DNA of 64,000 bases from Macrocystis pyrifera (taxonomy: Eukaryota; Sar; Phaeophyceae; Laminariales; Laminariaceae). The notes beneath the pieces are model-generated. The model had not been told where the DNA came from and made no database searches. It saw only the letters and a program-made list of their open reading frames with translations. Location: NCBI GenBank assembly GCA_031763025.1, contig JASSKH010000030.1:8348653-8412652 (forward strand), read 5' to 3'. Positions 11,117-22,249 of this stretch are shown here, piece by piece (position 1 is the stretch's first letter; each line of letters opens with the position of its first letter). The position numbers and the translations under genes are program-made.

Positions 11117-11164
11117 ACCCCAGTTCTGATAATGAGTACACCCGCCCCCGCCCTCCCCAGTTCT
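10756..11164. other. No gene; C tract with an element-tail signature
   Basis: A run of about 30 C at 11086-11115 and then AATGAGTACACCCGCCCCC at about 11120-11140, which repeats the 3'-end signature of the C-tailed elements. No credible coding region was seen. Confidence 0.55.
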
Positions 11165-11372
11165 TGTAGTAGAATACAACCCACCTTCCATACCCTTCAT
11201 GCGGCTCGCCGGACACTTCACGGCGCTTCGCGCTTGGTGCAAGCACTGCCTGCCTGGTCGGTGGAAACCCCACGTGCTCCGTCCCGGCATTCTAGGGATG
11301 CGAGGGTCTACGGTCATACGACTACCGCCATGCATGAGATCGAGTACATCTCTCCTATCGAGTACACCCCCG
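11165..11372 (+). mobile_element. C-tailed SINE-like element, copy 1
   Basis: The body runs CGGCGCTTCGCGCTTGGTGC, then CCTGCCTGGTCGGTGGAAA, then GTCCCGGCATTCTAGGGATG, then CATACGACTACCGCCATGCA, and ends ATCGAGTACA followed by C-rich sequence. The end is doubled here (two GAGTACA blocks). The same series occurs at 18421, 41328, 52222 and 62010. It has no ORF. Its 3' part resembles the LINE end at 16208, so LINE-assisted mobilisation is inferred. Confidence 0.7.
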
Positions 11373-11384
11373 GCTATACTCCGT

Positions 11385-11458
11385 CTCGAAAGGGATGCGT
11401 GGTCAATGGTCAAATGACTAAGGCAAGCAACAAATGAGTACGCCCCCCCCCCCCCCCC
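11385..11458 (+). mobile_element. LINE 3'-end fragment with C tail
   Basis: CCGTCTCGAAAGGGATGCGT, GGTCAATGGTCAAATGACTA and AACAAATGAGTACG followed by about 17 C are almost identical to the terminal 60 bp of the LINE at 16208-16317. This is probably a 5'-truncated insertion. Confidence 0.75.
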
Positions 11459-12133
11459 ACTGGGCGGTGGAAATCTGGTCTGACATTATTCCTAAAATCC
11501 CCGACATTTGGTGCACATACCAAGCGCTAAATGAAGGGGAGGGGTGGATGATGCATGACGTTAAGTCAAGACCCATTATACTCATGAAACAAACACCTTG
11601 CTTTTGATCGACCACATGACCTAAGAGAAGGAGCACCAAGCGGTACGTAGATATCTTGATATCTTGAAGGATAGAAGCCGGTACAAAATGTGGGGGGATT
11701 GTTGGCCAAGCTTTCGGCAGTGAAGGTCTACTCGGGAGCATTAGTGAGGTAGTTACCCATGGAAAAACGTACATATGACGGAGAAAGCGACGTACGGGGC
11801 ATCCCGATGTGTGAGTAAGACTTTGTGTTATGCAAGCCGTCCTTGAACCTTGCACGGTGAAAATGACCTCCCTGGAGGAAAGTAACCAGTACAGCAGCGG
11901 GGCAAGAAGATAGAAGATACGATCGTGGGACGCCAGGATGGTTACCATGCAGATCGCCTGACACAAACGTGGGGTACTTGTGTTAAGGGTGTTGAACTTG
12001 GCTCCAGGCTACGAGCCCGTGTTGGAGACACTATTTAGTGTGGTGCGCCGGCAAAAGAACTGAAAGACACCAGACCCTCAACGAGTACTAGGATTGGGAA
12101 GTCCCAGTAACTTGAACACTTCCCACTACCACT

Positions 12134-12688
12134 ATGAACACAAACAAGCTGGATATATTCTCGGAAGAAATTAGGAGAAAGACGGTGAGGAAGGGTGGGT
12201 GGAGGAAGAAAGACTGGCAGGGTAAAGTATTAGTAGTGCTGATATTTGGAGTTCCTAGCGACATGACAAGGGTTGAGTTCGAGAGGAAGTGCGACGAAGT
12301 AGGACTGTATTGCTTTGCAATAGGAAACGTAGAACGAGAGGGAGAACACTTTCGAGTCACTCTGAAGCTGAAAGCGAGCATGGAGTGGCAGGGGATAGAG
12401 ACAGAAAAAGTGTCGGCATGGGTTAGAAGACTAGGATGGAGAGTATGCATAGCTAATGGAATAACGAAACTAAGACGTAGCCCTAGGGTGAACGAAGGTA
12501 GGGGAGGCAGGAAACAGCAAATGGCTCAAAGGGAATGGGGGAGAAACATAGGGGCGCAGAACAAGCAGACAAGAACAGGAACGGAAACGAAAATAATGCT
12601 CAAAGAAGAGATGACAGAAATACTCGTGGCGACAACGGAGAAAGAACAGGTAAGACCAGAGCGGATAGTGAAACGAAAAGGGGGCTGA
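12134..12688 (+). CDS. LINE ORF1-like protein
   Basis: This intact 184-codon frame starts at ATG in MNTNKLDIFSEEIRRK. The centre (residues about 32-115) alternates hydrophobic strands and helices, with VLVVLIFGVPSDM near the start and HFRVTLKLKASMEW later, a pattern compatible with the RRM-like fold of many LINE ORF1 proteins. The C-terminal third is rich in Arg, Lys, Gln and Glu and has no CCHC knuckle. ORF1 proteins bind element RNA; that role is inferred from position upstream of the endonuclease-RT. The stop at 12686-12688 lies within the other frame that opens into the endonuclease. Confidence 0.55.
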   Translation: MNTNKLDIFSEEIRRKTVRKGGWRKKDWQGKVLVVLIFGVPSDMTRVEFERKCDEVGLYCFAIGNVEREGEHFRVTLKLKASMEWQGIETEKVSAWVRRLGWRVCIANGITKLRRSPRVNEGRGGRKQQMAQREWGRNIGAQNKQTRTGTETKIMLKEEMTEILVATTEKEQVRPERIVKRKGG

Positions 12689-12689
12689 G

Positions 12690-15600
12690 AATAGGATCAT
12701 GGAACGTATGTGGCTTCGCCACGGAAGAGCGCAAAAGAATCGAAATTGCCGAACATGTAAGTAAGCGCGACCTAGACATAGTGGGAATTCAAGAGTCGTG
12801 GGAGAAAGAAGGAGGGGAGATAGGATGCAAAGTTGGAGAGTACGCATGGATAGGGAAAAAGAGGAGGAAGGGACAGAATAGCAAGAATAGGGGGCGGGGG
12901 GTGTGGGGTTCCTGGTCAAAGAATACCTGTGTGACATAATAGAGGTTATCAAAGACACTAAATTCGACGAAAGCATATGGATTAAGATACCAGGGGATCG
13001 GGGAGCGAAATATTACTTCTTAGGAAACATATATATACCCCCAGAGTCGAAGAATACGATAAAATATATATAGAGGAAGTTCGGAGAAGTAGCAGTAGAT
13101 GTACAGAAGTAAAAGAGGCAAGGAGAAGTAGTACTAGTGGGAGATTTTAACTCAAGAATTGGGAGGGCAAGCAAACTGAATGAGAACATTGGACAGTATG
13201 GGGAAGTTACTAAGAATAAGAATGGGGAAGAGATGTTGAAGTTCCTCAAGCACAACGAGATGAAAACGTTGAACGACAGAGTAAAAAAGGCAGAACCGGA
13301 ATGGACTAGACAGTGCATACAAAAGGGAGAAAGCTCTATCCTTGACTTTATAGTGGTAGAAAATGGAAGTGGAAAGGAAACGGAACTACATGTATGCGCA
13401 GCGGACATAGGAACTACGGATCACTGTCTAATATGGACAGACAGTCAACAGACGAGAGTTATCAAACATAGAAAAGGTAGGAAATTGTATCGATGGAGAA
13501 TAGATAAACTAGAAGTAAAAGAGAAACGGGAAGAGTTCCAAGAAGAGATGGCCAAAAATGCAGAGAAATTTTCCGAGCTGTTGGAAAGAATAGGTACAAC
13601 AAGGAACGATATAGAAAGGGATGATGCAGGAGCTAGGATAATAGAAGGATGGGAGCAGTTGGTCAAGACCACAGCAAGTAAAGTAATAGGGAAGAAGTTG
13701 ATAGTATGCAACAGAGCGGTAAAATGGTGGGATGAAGAAGTGAAAGAGGCCATAAGAGCAAGGAGAAAGGCACACGCAAGGTATACATCGAGTAAAACTT
13801 CGACAGGGTGGGAGGAGTATGCTATAGCTAGAAAGAAAGTAAAAGAGATGGTAGAGAAGAGGAAGAAAGGGATATGGAAAGACGAAGTAAATAAAACAAA
13901 TGAAGACTTTGAGGGCGGGATGAAGCAGATGTGGGTAGGGATAAAAGGGATACTTGGGAAACAAGCAGGAGAGGCAGACACGGGAATAGCTACTCTAAGA
14001 GCACAGAACGGTATAAATGGTTAGTAGTTTGAAGGGGAAAAGGGAGGTACTAGTAGAGCATTACCGAAAGCTAGGAACACCCACAGCCAACGAAACGTTC
14101 AACGCAGAATTCGAGAAGGAAATCAACGCCTGGGCAGAGGCGAACGTAGATACATCAGAAAGGGAAGACAGTGGTTCGGGAGCGTTACAGAGAGAGTTCA
14201 CAAGGGAAGAAGTAAAGAAGTGTGTAGCTAAACTTAAGAATAGAAAGGCAGCAGGGGCAGACCAAATAGTGAATGAATTTATGAATTACGGGGGAGAAGG
14301 AATGCTTACCATGATGGTTATGTTGTATACCTGGATATGGAAAAACGAGTACGCACCTAGGAGGTGGAGAGAAGGAGTAGTAGTAAATTTGTTCAAGAAA
14401 GGAGATAAGGCTGACCCGGGAACTATAGAGGGATAACGCTACTAAGCACAATAGGCAAAACATTTTGTAAGATTTTGAACAATACAATGGGAACGATGAT
14501 GGAGAAGGAAGACCAAATAAGCGAAGGGCAAGCAGGGTTTAGGCCAAACCGTAGCTGTGTTGACCATGTGTACACCTTAGGTAAGATTATTCAAGGTAGG
14601 AAAGACGCGGGACTAACAACGTACTGTTTCTTTCTACATGTGCAGAAAGCCTACGACACAGTATGGAGAAATGGATTGTGGAAAAAACTGTGGGAAATAG
14701 GAATCAGAGGAAAGATGTGGAGAATGATGAAAAAGATGACGGAATGTGCGAGAAGTGCTGTGATGCTGGACGGGGAAATATCGAAGTATGTTGATATTTT
14801 ACAAGGTTTGCACAGGGATGTACGTTGTCACCTAACTTAGTCAAGATATATATTAACGCCCTGATAGTAGCAGTCGAGGGAGCAACGCAGGGAGTCACGG
14901 TAGGGGAAGATACGGTGTCGGGATTGATGTTTGCGGATGACTTCGTGGGGATATCAGAAACACCCGAAGGGTTGCAGAAACAAATAGAGAAGGCGCTAGA
15001 ATACACCAGGAAATGGAGGGTGACGGCGAACGCCAAGAAATGCGCAGTAGTTGTTTGCAACGAAGATAAGGTAAACCCGGTAAATTTCAGTTGGAAGTGG
15101 GGAGAAGATGAATTGCCGATCGTAGACCAGTATACATACCTTGGCGTAGAGATCTCAAAAGACTGCTCTTGGGATACACATATAGCAAAAGTAATAGGAG
15201 AGGGTATAAGGCACAAGTAGGCAAGATGGATGCGATCCTAACAGACCCGAACCTTGACACTAGGATTAAGAGATGTATCTTGATGAATGTGATAATACCA
15301 AAGCTAGAATATGCAGGAGAAGTATGGGAAGGGAACGCGAAACTCGTAAAACAGTTGGAAACAGTACAAATGACAGCAGCTAAAAAAATCCTAAGATGCT
15401 CAAGTACGACTAGTAATACAGCATTAAGAGCAGAACTGGGAATGCGCCCACTCAAGACAAACAGAGACATGAGAAGGTTGAACTGGCAATATAAAGTAAG
15501 GAACATGCCAAAAAAGAGGTTGCCAGCCATAGTTGATAGAGCTGTATGGGAGAAAGTATCAAAAGGACGAGCTGGAATAAGGTGGGATGGCGTAGTTGAG

Positions 15601-16227
15601 AAAGTATGGAAGGATCTAGGGGGAAACCAAGTAGAGATGATGTCCGCCGGGAAATTTGGGAGGTACAAGGCAGAAGTAGAAGAAAGGATAAAAAGAAGGG
15701 AAAGGCTAGCGCTAAGAAACAAGGTGGAATCGGAAAAACACTTGGAGATATACGGGGGATTGAGGGAAGGAATAGGAATGAAAACGTATTTGCATGGCCC
15801 AATGGACTTCGCGAAAACGCTGAAACTGCGCTTTCGTGTAGGGGACCTGGACCTGCCAGAAAGAAGAAAGAGGTACACCAGTAGCCGGGAAGAGGAGGAA
15901 GTAGATGCACAGATGTGCCCGTGTGGCAAAGCAATAGAGAGTAGAACTCACATAGTAGGAGAATGTGAAATATACAAGGAGGAACGGGATGTGTTAGAAG
16001 AGGAGATGAGGAAAATAGACGAATGTGACATGGAGGAGTTTGATACAATGAATAGCAGCGAGAAAACGATCGCTATCCTAGGGGATAGATGGTGGCCACA
16101 GGAGGCCAAACAGGAAGGGGATAAGATTAGCAAAAAGTTTCCATGTAATTTATGGAAACAACGTAATGAGCGCCCAATTGTTGGAGGTGTCTCTATTAGG
16201 AGTAGGAACGGTGCTCCGTCTCGATAG
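12690..16227 (+). pseudogene. LINE ORF2: AP endonuclease, reverse transcriptase and C-terminal zinc motif, frameshifted
   Basis: The endonuclease begins with RIGSWNVCGF (about 12690), then DLDIVGIQESW, VGDFNSRIG (about 13137) and TDHCLIW (about 13420). The RT includes NRKAAGADQIVNEFM, FRPNRSC, a motif A region reading FLHVQKAYDTVWR, a frameshifted AQGCTLSPNL, and motif C FADD at about 14930. A CPCGK-x6-H-x3-EC zinc motif (about 15917-15966) lies near the C terminus. Frame breaks are near 12895, 13070-13110 (two stops), 14020, 14420, 14810 and 15210. The motif A Asp is replaced by His (codon 14637-14639). The last codons overlap the conserved 3' repeat. The clade is not determined. Confidence 0.9.
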
Positions 16228-16277
16228 GGATGCGTGGTCAATGGTCAAATGACTAAGGCAAGCAACAAATGAGTACG

Positions 16278-16319
<42 letters not shown>

Positions 16320-16424
16320 CTATACCACTTGAGCGGGTGCGCGCACAGGGAAGCGAGGTGGGGCTTCGATTGCGGCCCGTATACGAGGACATATCAGTAC
16401 GAGTGTTTACGATGAGTTGGTCCA

Positions 16425-16905
16425 CTTTGGACACAATGGTGGAGATATAGCTCACCCTAACGCTTCATTACATTGATTCGACGCAATGGTTGATAGTCCA
16501 CACTACCTCTCCATTGCATTGGTTCGACACAATGGCTGATATAATCCACACTAACTCCTCAATACATTGATTCGACACAGTGGAAGATATAGTCTAGACT
16601 ATCTCATGGCAATGCTTCGACACAATGGTTGATAGTCCACACTAGCCCTTCACATACATTGCTTCGCCACAATGGTTGATAATTCACACTGAGTATTCAT
16701 TGAAATGATTCGACACGATGGTTGATAGTCCACACTATCTCTCCATTACGTTGCTTCGACACAACGGTCGATGCCACACTACAACCCTTCACGCAATGGT
16801 TGATGGGCACACACTATATCTTGATAATGGCTGATACAGTCCACACTAACTCTTCTTTACATTGCTTCGACACAATGCTTGACACAGTCCACACTATCTG
16901 CAGTA
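16425..16905. repeat. Degenerate minisatellite, about 47-bp unit
   Basis: About ten units of TTCGACACAATGGTTGATAG plus GTCCACACTA and a CTCTTCATTACATTG spacer. Successive CACAATGG sites fall near 16431, 16480, 16526, 16573, 16621, 16668, 16713 and 16760. Confidence 0.85.
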
Positions 16906-17090
16906 ACTCTTCATTGCATCCCCAGAACATTCCGAGAAGTTTCCCAGGCGCTCGGGGACAAGGGTCGGGGCTTCAAAGTCTCGAAGCGTGTTCTAACAAC
17001 CCATTTCACACCATCCTCGGACAGATCGTCGATTCCCATGCTCCATGATCTAGATACTTCAGGGCAGATAGATAGATAGATAGATAGATA

Positions 17091-17195
17091 TTACGGGGGA
17101 CCGTAGTAAATAGGACCAAATATTGTCAGTAAAAATAGGCAAATATATAGGTTTTTATGTATACCATAGGTCCTATCAGCCATGGACCCTCGTAA
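17091..17195. mobile_element. MITE family 1, copy 4
   Basis: Intact 105 bp, TTACGGGGGACCGTAGTAAA to the inverted CTCGTAA, flanked by TA. The left flank is a (GATA)n run. Confidence 0.9.
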
Positions 17196-17256
17196 TAATA
17201 ATTTGCGTTAAACACTTCTTGTGAAGGTGTTACCAACGCTCTTGGGCTACGAACTA

Positions 17257-17372
17257 TTACGGGGGACCATAGGGACCGTAGTAAATGGGACCAAATATTG
17301 TTGGTAAAAAATAGGTAAATATATTAGGTTTTTCTCTGTACCGCAAGTCCTATTTACTATGGTCCCCCGTAA
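17257..17372. mobile_element. MITE family 1, copy 5
   Basis: Has an 11-bp duplication inside the left arm (GGGACCATAGGGACCGTAG); otherwise full length. It lies only 61 bp from copy 4, and the DNA between them carries a tRNA A-box-like piece. Confidence 0.9.
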
Positions 17373-18335
17373 TTATTTTTTTTTTTGACCAAAAAGCGCC
17401 ACCGGGTGTCGTAGCTCGCGTTTGTTCGACGTCGGGTGAAAACAAGTTTGCGAAAAGCTGGATCAGTAACTGAAGTCGTAATAAACAGCCCAATACTCTC
17501 CTGTACCGGAGGTGCCCCGGACAGCGCTCGTGATGGTAATAAGAGCACGAGCCAAAGATAAGGCTCTCTGCCCTCCCTGCGGTTTGCCCTGCGAGTAGAT
17601 GGTGAAGGTTGAACCCTCGCGGAAATAGGCACAAAGGGAATGCTTAAGGCATCGAGAGCAACATATGGACAAAAAAAAACAACGGTCCTTTGCACAGTCC
17701 GTCCAGGAGGAAGGGGTGGTACCAGGCGCGCAAGCATTTTACCGAAACCGGGGAATAGAAGCCCCCGCAGTATGATGGAATGAATGGGGAATACCCACCC
17801 ACCTCTCCGATCAAAAAACAAGATTATGAAAAAAAAAAATCAGTGTGGATACCAGGTCCTATACCCTATAGATCGTACCGCCTCACGATCACTACAATCC
17901 TCCAAGGCAATCCTCCAGACCCCCGAGAGTGTGGTGACGTCACACAACCCACCTCGGCATGCCTCCACACACAAAACCGTAGAAAGAGAAAAAATCTGGC
18001 GCGGAATAACCGTCCCACATCATCGAACGTTCCAGGGCTGTGCACGGGTCGGGTCAAACCTCGCGGGTCGGGTCGGGTCGGGTAAGAGAATGGTCCAACC
18101 CAATCCATAAGAGCCTGAAAACCTCCTGACCCGATCCAACCCGTGAGAGCTTGAAAATTTTCTGACTGCACCCGCGGTTCGGGTCGGGCCATGACCCGTG
18201 AAGACGCACCTTCCGGGGGGGGGGGGGGGGGGGCGTGTCACACCGCGAAAAAACGAGGCAAAATCGTACAACTATCTCTCTGACAACACCTCTGCCCCCC
18301 CGCTCCCTCCCCCCCCCCCCCCCTCCCCGCCGGAC
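17373..18335. other. No gene recognised
   Basis: A 154-codon minus-strand frame (17821-17357) runs into the MITE and matches nothing known. Near 18040-18200 GGGTCGGGTC repeats appear, with a short internal duplication (ACCCAATCC / ACCCGATCC, CCTGAAAACCTCCTGACC / GCTTGAAAATTTTCTGACT). G and C tracts close the region. Confidence 0.45.
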
Positions 18336-18419
18336 TTGCTCCGTCTCGAAAGGAATGCGTGGTCAATGGTCAAATGACTAAGGCAAGCAACAAATGAGTA
18401 CTGCCCCCCCCTCCCCCGC
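18336..18419 (+). mobile_element. LINE 3'-end fragment with C tail
   Basis: CTCCGTCTCGAAAGGAATGC through AACAAATGAGTACTG and C-rich sequence. A C tract also precedes it (18296-18322), as if it had inserted into a C run. Confidence 0.75.
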
Positions 18420-18420
18420 C

Positions 18421-18645
18421 GCATTGACTCATTGGAGTTGTCATCCACAAGCAAGTCCGCCTCATAAGCGGTTCTTAGTAGGATGCAGCTCACCGAACAC
18501 CTCACCGCGCTTCGCGCTTGGTACAAGCAATGTCTGCCTGGTGGGTCAAAACTCGACGTGCTCCGTCCCGGCATTGTAGGGATGCGAGGGTCTATGGCCA
18601 TACGACTACGGCCATGCATGCTATCGAGTGCACCCCCCCCCCTGC
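18421..18645 (+). mobile_element. C-tailed SINE-like element, copy 2 (near full length)
   Basis: From the head ACTCATTGGAGTTGTCATCC through CAAGTCCGCCTCATAAGCGG and the CGCTTCGCGCTTGGTACAAG core to CATGCATGCTATCGAGTGCA and about 10 C. It is roughly 225 bp and is preceded directly by the C tail of the fragment at 18336. Confidence 0.75.
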
Positions 18646-20488
18646 TCCCCCTTCTCCAACCTCCCGTTCCTCCCTCTCCGAAGAGTTCCTCTCTTGCGAT
18701 AAAAAACAAGCGTACTATGCCCTCTCCTCTCCTCTCGCTCCCCACTTTTGACAACCATCGATCGTGCAAGAACAAGGAACAAGAAAAAACAACAAAGGAG
18801 CAAGACAAGAAGAAGAAAAAAAATGCATTTCGCCCACCAACCAGGGGATAGGGGACGCTTTAATGTTTTCGCCCCAATGCACAGATCACCACCTGTCGTT
18901 TTCGAATCTGGTTTTACGCAGGGCATGTTTGCTGTAGCACAGATACAACTATCTAAGGAAACATACGTACCTGGTACCTCATTAGATCATTCAGACTGCA
19001 CGGTTCCCGCCCAGGCCAACGTGGGCTGTATGCACAGATCACACACATCGGGGATCTATCTGCCTCGAAGGACCTGACCACCCGATGGCATGAGCTTACA
19101 GTAGATCGTGAGGCGGAGCTCGATGATCTGTGCGACTTGTGGTTCCTGACCGAACTCCATTGAAGTATTCTGCTCGCATTCCAAGTGTTTAGGTCCCAGG
19201 AGGGGAGTTCAGCCCGAAGTAACATACCAGGTAGTTAAACGTACGCATATATTTTTCAAGAGAACATGCGGGTACTGCCCGATTTCGGGCGCAAGTAGAG
19301 AGGCGAATAGAGATACGAGAAAAAAAAAAGAGGGAGAAAGCGCGCAAACTGACGTCGGTATTCGGCAAGCACGCCAAATATTTTCAAACCCGAAACATGT
19401 GAATATATTAATTCTCATTCCACACCCAATAAGCCGCCTCCCTCCCTCCCGCCCCCTCCCCCCTCCTCCATTTAATCCACCCCCCGCCCCACCCCACCCC
19501 CCCCTCCCTACCCGCCCCTCCGCACATCCTTCTCCCAGATGCATGTAACAAAGCGGACGAACCAACGAACACACGAACAAGCCAAGCAAAGCAAGCAAGC
19601 AAGCGAGCTCACGAACAGCAAAGCCGACCGAACCGAACCGAGACTACCTATCGCTGAATTCCAGCGGCGGGTAAAAAACAAAAAAAAATAATGCTCGTTT
19701 CACCCCGCCCCCCCCCCTCCTCCCCTCCAGCCAACGCCATCTTCCTTAACTCCTTCCCCCGCCCTCCCATCCCCCCCCCCTCCGGCACGCGCCCTCCACT
19801 AACCGCCGCTATACAAAATCCACAAAAAAAAAACGCGCGCAAAAGCCGACCCTAAAACAAACTCCATCGAGACCAAGTCCGACTACGACAGACCCCCCCG
19901 CACACACACACCCCAACTTCCCCTGCCCTGAATAAAAATCCAAATTGCTGCAGCGGAAACCTTGACACCGTCGTGGAGCTGGCACATTAAACCGCGCCAA
20001 CGAATCAGAGGGGAAACCTGCACCCCCACCCGCCACCTCCCTCCCTCCCTCCCCCCCCCCCCCCCCCCCCCTCCGTACATACGTTCTTCGGGTTTTGAGG
20101 CCGAGTTATCGCCGGAATGATGACTGTAAATCGCGGACCTCCTTTCTATTATCCCCCTCCCCTCCCCTCTCCTCCCTTCCCCTTCCCCCACTCGCAACAA
20201 CCGCCTCCCCCAGGAGGCTTGGGCTTGTTCGCTCCACCTCCACCTCTCCCGCCCTCCCCCCGCCCCCCGGGTCGCCCCCCGCAGAAATCTTAACCTGTTC
20301 CGACATCGTCTTTCATGCCGTGCGCAACAGATAGATGTCCCACCTCCCCCCGCCCCCTACCTCGACCCCAACGCGTCCTTACAGAAAACAAGAGCACCAA
20401 CGGGGGGCGTTGAGGGGGGGTGGGAAATCACCGTTGCCCAGAAGCGGACGGTATCTCGGTACCTCACACACCGTACCGCGACGAAGAG

Positions 20489-20520
<32 letters not shown>

Positions 20521-20652
20521 AAGAGGCACATCCCCCCCCCCCTCTCTTTTTGTTTCAGGAAAAATCGACGGGGGGGGGGGGGGGGGAAGGAGATAATCAT
20601 CGCTGCCTAGTATAGAAGCGGCGGTATCTCACGCACTGGATCACATCGAGCA

Positions 20653-20683
<31 letters not shown>

Positions 20684-20721
20684 ATCCCGGAGTGAAAAAT
20701 CCTGCAAGTGAACGAGATCAA
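18646..20721. other. No gene; homopolymer-rich intergenic DNA
   Basis: Pyrimidine-rich blocks (19440-19530, 19705-19800, 20010-20070, 20140-20290) and G runs (20491-20520, 20571-20586, 20657-20682). The stretches at 20430-20500 and 20590-20650 are diverged direct copies (CAGAAGCGGACGGTATCTC / AGAAGCGGCGGTATCTCAC). No ORF stands out. Confidence 0.5.
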
Positions 20722-20787
20722 TCACAATGCCGTCCTAGACACCGCCTCAGACAAGTTGTCCACATCGCCTGACTCCGTTGTCGCCGC
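20722..20787 (-). CDS. Terminal exon of an unrecognised Gln/Ala/Gly-rich protein
   Basis: A pyrimidine tract and CTCCAG acceptor precede 21 codons, AATTESGDVDNLSEAVSRTA plus Leu, and a TGA stop. It joins in phase 0 to the donor at 21220. The ordinary, balanced composition stands out against the low-complexity DNA around it. No domain is recognisable. Confidence 0.45.
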   Translation of the reverse strand, partial: AATTESGDVDNLSEAVSRTAL

Positions 20788-21219
20788 CTGGAGAAAACAA
20801 AAAAAGAAGGACAGAAAAAAGACACAAGCACAAACATGCGCACGCGGCAGGGCAAAACAACAGACGAGCGAATGAACGACAATAATTCGCACTCTCTCGT
20901 GCATCATCGTCCTGTGATCACAGTGCTCCGCCTAGAAAATAGAAATACAACATTACAATAGTGCAACACAAAAAACGATACGATGCAGCGCACAATACCA
21001 AAGTGAAGCAAAGCGAACCAAAACAAAAAAACACACAACCCGAAAACATCACACAACAAAAAACAACACTCCACACACACGAAAAACAAAACAAAAACAA
21101 GACACAAAAAAGCGAAAACAAAACACGAAACTCGAAAACCGTAACAACACACGAAATCGAGGCACGTAAAAATACGTACCCGGGTAAAGCCCCTACTTCT
21201 ACAGGTAGAAACAACACAC

Positions 21220-21830
21220 CTGCTCTTCCGTCACGCCGTCAAAAAACACCTCCTCTGGCGCCACTGGCGGAGCCGGCGGCGACTGTTTCGACCCCCCCGC
21301 CCCCCCCCCCTCCCCCCCTCCCCCACCCCCAACCCCCTCCACCGCCCCACCCCCTCCTCCCCCCCGCGTCTCAGCACCGCCTCCTCCCCCTCCGCCGCCA
21401 ACAGCGTCCCCCGCCAACAGAGGGTCCATCCGAGGCTCATGCTGTTGGCGACCCCCCAAAGGGTTTCCAGCGGAACCCGCCGCAGACACCGCGCTCTCGT
21501 GGGGCGGGGACGGGAGCAAGGTAGCCCCTTCCCCTATCCTTCCTCCTTCTGTTCCCGAGGCGTCTGTCCGTGTGGTTACTATGGCGGTGGCGCTGGCGGT
21601 GGCCGCTGGGGGGGTTGGCGACGATGGAGTTTGGGGCGTTCTTCCGTTCAAGCTGTATGGTGTGGTGGTGGCGGGCGAGGTCGTGAGAGGGGGCGCCTGT
21701 TTCGGTTGCTGCTGCTGCTGCTGCTGCTGTTGCAGTTGTTGTTGTTGCTGCTGGTGCTGATGTTTTGTTGTTGCTGCTGCTGCTGCTGCTGCTGATGTTG
21801 CTGCTGCGGTCGTCTGGACGACTCTGCGTT
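21220..21830 (-). CDS. Penultimate exon of the same low-complexity protein
   Basis: One frame stays open on the minus strand from about 21830 to a CAG|GTGTG donor at 21220. Reading in order it has an Ala run, a His/Gln-rich run of about 20 residues (the CAG tract at 21705-21800), a Pro/Thr/Ser-rich part with NGRTPQTPSSPTPP, then EGGRIGEGATLLPSPPHESA, QQHEPRMDPLLAGDA, two Gly-rich runs, and VAPEEVFFDGVTEEQ at the donor. The conserved-looking acidic end and the clean phase-0 junction to 20787 support a real gene. The upstream limit is uncertain, because an in-frame stop lies just past 21830 and an acceptor must lie near it. Function unknown; proteins of this composition are often regulatory. 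Confidence 0.45.
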
Positions 21831-22249
21831 TTTCATGTTAATAGCGGCGATAACACACGGAGTTAGCCACATTGGTTGGTCGGTTTTTTGGTTGGTCGGT
21901 CGGTCGGAAGGGTGCGGTTGGTTCTATTTTTTGGATGTCCAAGTTTGTTTACTGGTGGGTTTGATTAGAATATTATATTGCGTATGCGAAGAATTTGGCT
22001 AGAGCCAACCCGGTCGCGCTTCTTGTGGTATGCTTCCCATAAAAACAAAGACCCCAACCCATGGAGCCTTCCTAAGAGTTAATTCAATCCAAGAAGTAGG
22101 TAAGAAGTGGCGTTTTGGCCGCTTTTTGCCAATTATTCTTGGATTGGGTTATACCTGGTAACTCTGTAGGGAGGTTCGATGGGTTGGGGTCATTTGAATA
22201 ATACCTGATAGGAAACAGCCTACGAGGGAACCCCACCAAATTGGTTCCA
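21831..22249. other. No gene recognised; possible upstream intron of the Gln-rich gene
   Basis: GGTT/GGTC-rich DNA. Two stretches near 22060-22160 and 22180-22280 contain AACCCA and GTTGGGGTC repeats without coding signal. Confidence 0.4.

Larger units (their letters stand above)
11459..16317 (+). mobile_element. APE-type LINE retrotransposon, inactive, ending in a C tract
   Basis: Two coding regions, ORF1 (12134-12688) and an endonuclease-RT ORF (from about 12535 to 16227), are followed by about 50 bp of 3' sequence and then about 40 C (16277-16317). The left limit is uncertain: the sequence from 11459 to 12133 has no gene and may be the 5' untranslated region or older flanking DNA. At least six frame breaks and a changed RT catalytic residue make it dead. 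The base composition is A/G-rich on the coding strand, unlike its C-rich surroundings, as expected of a LINE insertion. A C tail in place of an A tail is unusual. Confidence 0.85.

Noticed and set aside
11418..11966. 182-codon minus-strand frame before the LINE
   Set aside because: It ends in Gly codons read from the C tract and matches no family; composition is not protein-like beyond chance.
12470..16241. Phe/Ser/Leu-rich open frames opposite the LINE
   Set aside because: Antisense shadows of an A/G-rich coding strand; the sense strand has endonuclease and RT motifs.
17357..17821. 154-codon minus-strand frame
   Set aside because: It runs into the end of a MITE and has no recognisable motif or splice context.
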